A DNA stretch of 64,000 bases. Origin: Nocardia sp. NBC_00416 (GTDB lineage Bacteria > Actinomycetota > Actinomycetes > Mycobacteriales > Mycobacteriaceae). Each line of letters opens with the position of its first letter. Position 1 is the first letter of the stretch. The notes below the pieces were generated by a model that did not search any database, was not told where the DNA came from, and saw nothing but the letters and a program-made list of their open reading frames with translations. Position numbers and translations under genes: made by a program. Location: NCBI RefSeq assembly GCF_036032445.1, contig NZ_CP107932.1:1366501-1430500 (forward strand). Direction: 5' to 3'. Below are positions 53,501 to 62,500 of this stretch, piece by piece.

Positions 53501-56500
53501 CCGGACTCGCCGAACGCACGACCCCCGGTGTGGTGGGTGTGCGGCCGAGTGCGGCAACGGCGGCGATCGGATCGAGTACTCCCCATGCGGTGATGACCGC
53601 GCATCAGGTTCGGGACGGGGTTGCGCCGCTGCTGGTTCGTGCTGGTTGGTCGGCGGAACGGGCTGCTGAGGTCGCGCTGGTGGCCGACGATGCCCTGGAC
53701 GCGGGGAAGGTCGACGGCGGGACCTCAGTGGAGGTGTGGCAGCTCGGAGATTCGGTGCAGGTCCTCATAGTCGACCCCACCGGCCGGGTTTCACCGCGGG
53801 AGGTTTTCGGGGAGCCGGGGAGTCGGCCGTCTACGCAGGTGTTCGGTGTGGAGTCGATGGTCGACGGCGGGCGGCGGATCTGGCTCGGATTCGATCGCGC
53901 GCCGGATCCGCTCGGGTATCGCGTGGTTCCCGGTGATGCGGGTAGCGCGGCGCGGGCGGTTCATGAGGTGGGCGCCGTGCTTGCCGGGCGGGGGGTTTCG
54001 GCGGGGGAGGTCTCGCGGATTCGGTCGGCGGTGGGCAGTGCTGTCGATGCGGTGACGCGGACCGGTCGCGTGGTGCGGGTGGAGGTGCCCCACGGGGACG
54101 GTCTGCGCGTCGATCTCATCGATGTCGAGGGTGGTGTCGATTTCCTCGATCTGCTGGACGAGAATGCCGGATGGCTGCCGGTCCGAACAGCGACCAGCGG
54201 ATTCGACTTCGCACCTGTTCATTCCGGCGGCCAGCGCATTTCGATGTGGTTCGACGGTGAATCGGCGCATCCCGAGAGTCCGGCGGAGCTGCCCCGCCGT
54301 TCGCACGAGACCGAGAGCCGAAGTGGGGCGGACGGTTCGAACGCCGCGCGTTCTCCGGGGTCGGGTGGCGCTCCGACAGTTCAGGGGCAAGCGGGCGGAA
54401 CCCGCACCGCGGCCCGGTTGCCCGATATCGGCTCCGCCGAGGCGGAAGTGTCCACGCCACAGCGGACGGACCTCGTCGAGAATCTGCTCGCCGGCGCGGA
54501 CACCGCCGGTACGGGCCTTGCGGCCGGGACCGAGAGTGCGCTGTTACGGCATGGATGGTCGCCCGATCAGGCCGGAGAACTGGCGGGCAGGATCGGCCAG
54601 GCCGTCGATACGGTGGTCGGCAGCGGTAGTGCGGCGTCGGTCACGGTATCGATCTACGGCGATCACGGCGTGCACGTGGAGCTCGTGGCCGCCAGTGGCC
54701 GAAGATCCGCCGCGGTATTCCGTCCTTCCGAATCGGAAGAACTCTCCGCGCATCCGGTGATGCTGACCCGGACAGTGCAGTCGCTGGGCGATGCGGGGGT
54801 GCGGTACCGGGCGTTCTTCGTATCCGAGGCGTCCGATGCCAGCGATCGGCGGCCGGATCGCGTCGTGCTCGAGGAGTATGCCCAGGAGCTGATCACAGCC
54901 TTCGCCGCCGCACCGTCCGCCGAGGTCGCCGTGGAGGCACGGAATCTGCTGAGGTTCTACCAGGACTCCACATCGGCGAGAGATCGGCTGGCCACGACTG
55001 TGGAGGTCTACGACTCGATCGATGAACTGCGCACCGCCCCGTCGGACGCTGCGGCCGCTCGTGCCCGGGACCTGCTGTCGGTGGTCGGCTATTACTCGGA
55101 CAATCTGCGCACCGAGCTCGACAGCGAGCTGACGGCCTATTCGGTGCGGACTGTCATCACCCTGGTGGACCAGCTGTCCTCCGGTCCCTCGGAACAGATC
55201 GTGGACCGGGCCCTGGAACTGCTACGCGAGCACCGGATGTCGCCCCCTATGCGGCGTGATCTCGTTCGGGCACTGGCGGGGGTCATGGAGACCGACGCAT
55301 GGGCCGAGGTCGAGGAGCGACGGCTCAGCCGGGACGGCAGTACGGCCGAGATCAAGGACTGGCTCGAACAGCGGTACGGTCTCGAAGCCTTCGGGCTGGA
55401 TGGCCGGTACTTCCACAACTCGGACTTCCTGTCCCGGGAGTTGCTGCATCGGCTGTCGATCGTATGCCGGCTGTATCCCGACTACGCGCGGGCGCTGCCG
55501 CGGGTGTTCGTCGGATCACATCTCCAGCATTGGAGTTCGAGTTTCCGCGTCGGTCGAATGCCGCACTCGCCGTCGGATTTCACCCGCCAGGATCGCGCCT
55601 TCCAGAGCGACCTCGCCCGGCTCCTGCTCGACGCCGGGGACGGCCGGGCGCGAAAAATCATCTCCGAGACGCTGACCGGCGCATTTCGCGAAGCGCACCC
55701 GGACCGCGGTGAATCGAGCGAGGAGGCCGCGGAGATATTTCGCGAGTGGGTGCGGGCGAAACTCGGTTCCGATGCCTTCGGCGGCGAACAGTTCGATGCC
55801 ACGGCGGTGATGGCCGTGGTAATCGAGCAGATGACGCGGCAGCCGGAGAATGCGTCGGACCTGGCTGTGCAGCTGCATGCGCTGTTGATCGAGCAGGCGC
55901 GTGAATCGTATACGGATCAGCCGGACCGCAGTGGCGGGCTGGGCAGCACCGCGGAGGCGAAGGCCGAGCTCGGGGCCGTGCGTTCGGCGATCCCGGGTGG
56001 GTCGGCCGGCGGCGACACCGCGGAGTCGAGCGCGCGGCTACGCGGGATCTTCGAATACTGCGACACGATTGCGCAGTACGTCGATATCTACGAGTCCGCG
56101 GGTCTCGGTTTTCCGATGGACACCTTCGATGAGTTGCGCCAGGAATTGACACAGGCGCGTGCAGCCGCCGACGCGGATGCGCAGCAGGTCGCCGAACTGC
56201 TCGACGAGCTATCCGGGAATTCGCCCCTCGAGGTCATCGACACCGCACTGGACCTGGTCCGTCGCGACCAGCTGTCGCGTAATCAGCGGCGGATGTTGCG
56301 CACAGCGGTTCTTCCCTACCTCGATACCGGGGAATGGTCCGAAGTGTCCGAGCAGGCATTGGTGGACGAAGGGAACGCGGCCGAGATCACGGCGTGGATT
56401 CGGAGGCGGTACGGGATCGAGGTCCGCGGACTCGAGGCTCCGTACTTCACCTCGGCGGAGGCAGTTGCCCGGCAGTTCCTGCGGAGCGTGTCGCATCTGC

Positions 56501-59500
56501 TCACGCTCTATCCCGGTTTGGCGGAGGGAATTCCACGGATCATCGTCGGAAAGGATCTGCTGGATTGGAGTCGCGGCTACCGTTCCGGCGTTACCCCGGC
56601 GTCTTCCCGGCTCGCGCCGGATGAGCGAACTTTCGTTCGAGAGATCCTCGGTCTGCTGGTGGGCTCCGCGTTCGAGCCGATCCGCAGCCTGCTGTCGAAC
56701 ACGATGAACCGGGAATATCGGAAGTTCGTCGAGGAACAGAGTGCGGGGCTGTCCTTCTACCACTCGCCGGGCTTCTATTCCTGGGTACAGGAGCGGATCG
56801 GCGCCCCGATCATGCGCGAAGGGTACCTCGATCCGGTCTCGGTGCTGACCGCCGTAGTCGACCAGATGTCACGGCGGCCCGAGGACGCGCCGGAGCTCGT
56901 GGTCCAGCTGCACGCCCTGCTGGGCGAGGCGATCCCCGCCGCCGCGGCGCCGCTCGCGGTCACCGCCCAGCCCCACGCGGCCGAAAGGGCCAGGGAAGCC
57001 GCGGATGCCCTCGTTCCGCGTCTGACCCGTGCCGTCGCATTCGGCAGTCTGCTGGCGGAGGTCTGCCCGCCCTGGGCGGCTGGTCTGGTCACGGTCACCG
57101 CGCCCGAATGGGCGCGGGTCTTCACGGAGCTCGGCGGGCGCGCTACACCCCTGCAAGCGCTGTTCCACCGTGATGGTCGTATCGAGCTGTCGCCCGAACT
57201 CGTGCCCACTGTCGCTCGCGCCGTTGCGCTGCTTGCCGCCGCCGGCGTGATCCCCGATCCGTTCCCGTTCCGCGACACCGGCGTCGATCGGGTCGACACG
57301 GTGGTCGGCGGTACCGCCCTCGCAGTGCTCGACGAGGTGATGGGCGACTATCCGGCTGGTCGTCGTGCGGACGCTCGCGACCACCTGGCGCACGCGCTCA
57401 GCGAGGTCGGCGCCGACGCCGCGGTCACCTTCGTGCGCGCCGACGGGGTCCTCGGTATCGAACTGTCCGCCGCCGGTCGCTGGTGGGTCTATCTCAGCGA
57501 CCAGGACGGGTCTACCCCGCGTGACTCCTGGTCACGCACCGCTCCGTTGCACGCGGGCCCCGGTCCGCAGGAGCTGCGCCGCGCTTTCCCGTTCGGCGGG
57601 CTGCGCGGCCTGTTGGCGCCGGGGCTGTACACGATGCCGCCCGCTGGTGATCCTCTCGACGAATCCGGACCGTCTGATCAGCCCTCCGCCGGATCCGGGG
57701 TGCCCGAAGAGAACAACGGGGGTTCCGTGGACCCGCGGATTCCGTTGGAACTGGATTCGAGGATGGGCGCCGTCGAAGCGGCCGCCCGCGCCGCGAGGTG
57801 GACCAAGAAGGTAGTCGAGCGGCAGCTGCGGGATGAACCGGATGCTGTCGTATCGGCAGTGCGGAGCGTGTGGGAACAGGTCCTGGAAGCGTTCCGTCGC
57901 GGCGCTGCCTTTGTCCGGGTGTCGTCGTCGGTCGTGCGCGACGACGATCGTCCCATTGGAGTTGTCACGGTCGCCGACGATCTCGGCGAGATAGGGCACA
58001 CCCGGTACCGCGTCGAGGAGGCTCCGGAGCCGAGCACGGAACCCGATCCGTCCGGCCGGGCCACCGCGCCCGCGGGCGGAACAACCGGGCATTTCGAAGA
58101 GCTCATTCGCACGTACGGCAATGTATTCGGACGACGTTCGGTCGAGAGCGGGTCCGCGTATTCGCATGCCTGGCGGCTGTTGCGCGGCATGGAGAAGATG
58201 CGCCTTTTCGTCGAGAGTCCCGACTTCGCGGAGGCATTCGCTCGTGGCATCCGTGCGGACGGCCTGTCGGCATCCTGGCGTGACCAGCTGTACCGATCCC
58301 TGTTCACGCGCTTGGTCGCTGATCTCACCGACCGGTCGGAGCTCGACCATCTGACGCGCCGGGCGCTCACCGACGGGACTGCGGTTCTGCAGGCCGTGGA
58401 TGAGGCGGATGCCTGGGCCCTGACACAGCCCGGCCGCTCGCGGGTTTATTTCGCGGGGTTCCACTTTTACGCCGGATTTGTCGAAATCACTATCGGTGAG
58501 GATCCGGACACCGCCGAGCGTATCGATATTCACGAGTTCAAAGAGATTCCGGTCAACCGTGTGGGTGACAGCCTGCGGTGTGCGATCGGAGAGTACGCAC
58601 GGGCGAAACGCGCGGACAGCGCCGAGGGCCGGCCGGTGCGGCGGACGCTCGTCCTGCGCCAGTATCCGGCCGGCGCTGGAAGGCCTCGGCGTCAGATCGA
58701 AAACCGTGACAACGATCTGGAAAGCAGCCGCAGTTACTACGCCGGCCAGGAACTCGGCGCCGTGCGTCCCGAAATCTCCTACGCCGAGCACACGATCGCC
58801 GATATCGAAGAGCCTCACAGCGACCCGACTTTGCCGGAAGCACAGCCCGAGCCTGCGGATCCGGCATGGGAACAGGCACTGCTCGGGTATCCGCGACTGG
58901 ACGGCCCGGTCCTGCAAGGTGTCGCGGCCGCGCTGCTGTCCTATGTCCGGCCGCCCGAACTGGGGGGCGCCGACGATTTCGCCGACGGCTGGTTCAACTC
59001 GGAGGTCTCCGCCGGTGTCGGCGGCGCGTGGCAGCACATAGGTGCGGGTTCGGAATTCGAATCCGTCGACATGGTGGCTCGGTGGGTCTCCGACACACCC
59101 GGTGCCGTCGCCGTTGTCGCGCGGGGCAACACAGTCGAGCTGCTGCATGTGCTGGATGGCGAGGTCCGGGTGCTGGACCCCGCGGACGTTCACCCGTTCC
59201 TGTTCTATTCGGCCGTCCAGAACCCGCAGGGACCGGCCGCGGAATTCTCGGCGATCGCGCAACGGCCCGGTCAACCCGTGTACCGGCCGGACGGGCGAAT
59301 CCCCGGCCCGGAAGAACAGATATCGGTGATCGCGCTGACGCCGTGGGGTGCGATGCACCCGCACGACCCGGCCCGCAACTGGGCGCATGCCGAGGGGCCC
59401 ACTGGTTTGATCGCCCGTCGGCCCGCCGAGGTACCACCGGTACCCGCGCCCCGCGGAGCTGCGCCTGCGCGCAGCGGGAACACGAAGCCGCTGTCCAGGA

Positions 59501-62500
59501 CGACAACGTTCGACGCCGGGAAGCTCGGCACTACCGCAGCCGAGCTCGAGGCCGAGGCCTGGGCCGAGAGTGTCCTGTCCGATGCCGGATGGAGTCGACC
59601 CGAGGAGGGCGGCAGACGCGTTCGCCTGATGGTCTCCATGGCCTTCGAAGCCGGTGGTGGTGAGGTAAGTGTGTCGGTTACCACCAAGCTGGACGCCAGA
59701 GGCTGCGACGTTCTGTTCCTCACCTGTCGTGACGCTCGCGGCCGGCAATCGCAGACCGTGATCATGGACCTGCCGGTGGTGGAAGCCGAGAGGGAGATCG
59801 CGCCCACCGAGTTCTCGCCGGTCCGCGCAGAGGCGCCTCCGGAAGACGACGGCACCGCCCGGACCTCAGCGCGCGATGGCGAGCCGGCGAGCACGACAGG
59901 GGCCGATGTGCCGGTCGGCTCGTCGCCCGCCGCCGAAACCGCTGTCACCGGCGCCGACCCGGCTGCTGCCGGTCGCGGCGGTCTTGCGATGTGGATCGTC
60001 GAGCGGTACGACTGGGCGGGCATCGGTATGGGTGACGCGCGGACGCGGCGATGGCAGCAGGCATGGCGTGCGTTGGACCCGGTACAGCGTTCCGCGATCG
60101 AAAAGGCCTACCGGGCACCCAACGCATCACGTGATGCCATAGAAATCGAATTGGCCACTGCCGCCGTGGGGGCATTGGCCGAGGAGTATTTCACCGAGAT
60201 TCGTATGCGTCTGCCCGAGCCGCTGCGGGCGATGACGGCGCGCGAGTTCCGTAATGCCCTGATCGAACTCGACGGACACCGACGGGCGTTGGTGCGCGAG
60301 CGGTTCATCGTGCCCGATATTCCGGTCGAGGAGGCCACGGGTCGGGCGATGCGGGCGAGTGCATCGGCCGCCGCGGACTTCACCCGCGCCGAAATCGAAA
60401 CCATGGAAATGCTCGTCGCTCTCGCCGCCGGACCGGCACTCGCCGACGCCGAATATCGCGCTGCGGCGAAGCTCGGTGAATCGTCGGACGAGCGCCCGAC
60501 GCAGCCGATCCGATCGAACGCCCCGTCCGAGGAGCCGTCCACGAGTTCTGGCTCCGCACCGGCCACGAAACCCCCGCGCATACGCGATCGACTTTCAGGG
60601 GACGATCCGCTGGTCAGCAAGAGACGCGACATGGGCAGACGCCAGAGTGATGAGCCCACGCCGGATCCGGCACGAAGGGTCGTCGAGCCGGGTTCGGGAC
60701 CCGACCCCGATGTCGCCGGTTCGGACCCGGACGCGCCGACCACTCCGGCCGCCGGGCCGAGTGGTCGAGACCTTGCCAGGATTCCGGGAATCGAAGATCT
60801 GGGTGGCGGGGTATTCCGTGGCGGCGGTTTCCTGCTCGAGCAGCACAGCGGTGGCTTACGACTGCACAGGCCCGCCAGCAAGACCGTCTTCGGCGGCCCC
60901 GACCAGGCCATCGCGGCGTTGCGGGTGCGCAACACCGGCGACGGCCGGGTTCTCGTCGGTGCGCGCCGAGTCACCGAGTCGGGGGAGTCGGCCGAATACT
61001 GGGCGGACTGTACCGGTGGAGAGCAAGTTCCGGTGCTGGACGCGACGAAGCGGATGAACCTCGACGACATCGCAGATCGTTCCCTCGAACAGCAACTCGA
61101 CGAGGCAGGCTTTCGTGTGCCGGCCCCCGGAGTCCGGCGTCTGCGCTGTGGTGACACCGAGGTCACCGTTGTCGCAACGGCGGAAGGCCGCAGCGAGCTG
61201 TTCTTCTCCGTTGGCAGCGCTGCTGTGGACATAGTGACAGCCCAGGGGCAAGTCGTGGCTGTCGAGACCGCCGGCGAGGAGCCCGCGCTGCGGTTGCGCA
61301 ACGACTGGGTGGAGACAACCCTGGCGGCCGGCTCGTGCAAGCCGACACGGTCTAGTGCCCGCCGCCCGATCACCCTGGCGGACGTGGGATTGCCGCCTGC
61401 CACCAGGCGAACGGAAGATACCGCGGAAATTCTGGCGAGCACCGGGATGAACGGGCATTCGAAGGAATGGCTCGAACGCAGAATGCGCCCGGGCATTGTG
61501 ATACACCCGGATGGATTCGACAGTTCGGAGGACGGCTTCCTCGGCTTCGACGACGATTTGAATCAGACCCGCGCGCGGGACAACGACCTCCTCGCCGAGG
61601 TCGACTGCACCCACGCCGACCTCGTCGACGCCCTCCGGCTGTGCGCGCATCTCATCGAAGTCTGGGGCCTGGACCGGTTCGCCCTCGCCGCCGACGGCGT
61701 CACGTATACCGCGAGCCGGTCCGGACACCAGTCCTCGCAGCGCTCGCCGTTCGGCGACGACAGCCAGGGCTGGGCCGTCTACACCGTGACCAACACCGCC
61801 ACCGGTGCGGCGTGTATGCCGTCCGAGCTCGGCATACACCTGGTAGACAAGTATTTCTTCTACCAGGGTCCGGGGACCTCGTTCCGGATGTATCCGGAGG
61901 ACGTCATCCGTACCTTCGGCTATCTGCTCGACGCAGTAGGCGGGACAGAGGCGCTCGACACCGCGATTGCGCGGGTGAACGCCGAGTACGGCTGGCCGGG
62001 CCGATCCGAGTTCGACCTCTCGCTGATCCGCGATCCGGGGGTGGCGGAGGTGTTCGCGGGTCTGAGCCGCGCCGAGCAGGAGGACATCTGGCCGCTCGTT
62101 TCCCGCGACTCGGGAGAACGAGCCGCCGCCAAGGACGCCGTGGCGGCACGGCATGCCGCGGACCGGCGTGATGCCGCCGGCGTCACCGGTGCCGAACGCG
62201 CGGACCTGGCAGCGCTACTGGACACGGTGCGCTCGCTACTCGAACAGTCCGGTTCGGACCTGGGCGGGGAATCGGACCGGATCCGACGGGCCGGCGAGCT
62301 TCTGGATACCGTTCCCGACGCTCTCCTCTGGGACGAGACGCCGAACGCCGCGGGCGCGGTGGCGGGGTTCGGCGTACTTTTGGAGACCATCCGGACTTCG
62401 GGGGTATCCGACGGAGCGACCGCGACCGCAGTGGAGATGTTGTACGAGTCGCTGATCCGGGTGGCGCGCCATGTACCGGATATGCACGTCCGGAACGACG

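Noticed and set aside
57532..59748. A 738-codon minus-strand open frame
   Set aside because: Same antisense shadow effect; the + strand frame is continuous and carries protein-like repeats here.
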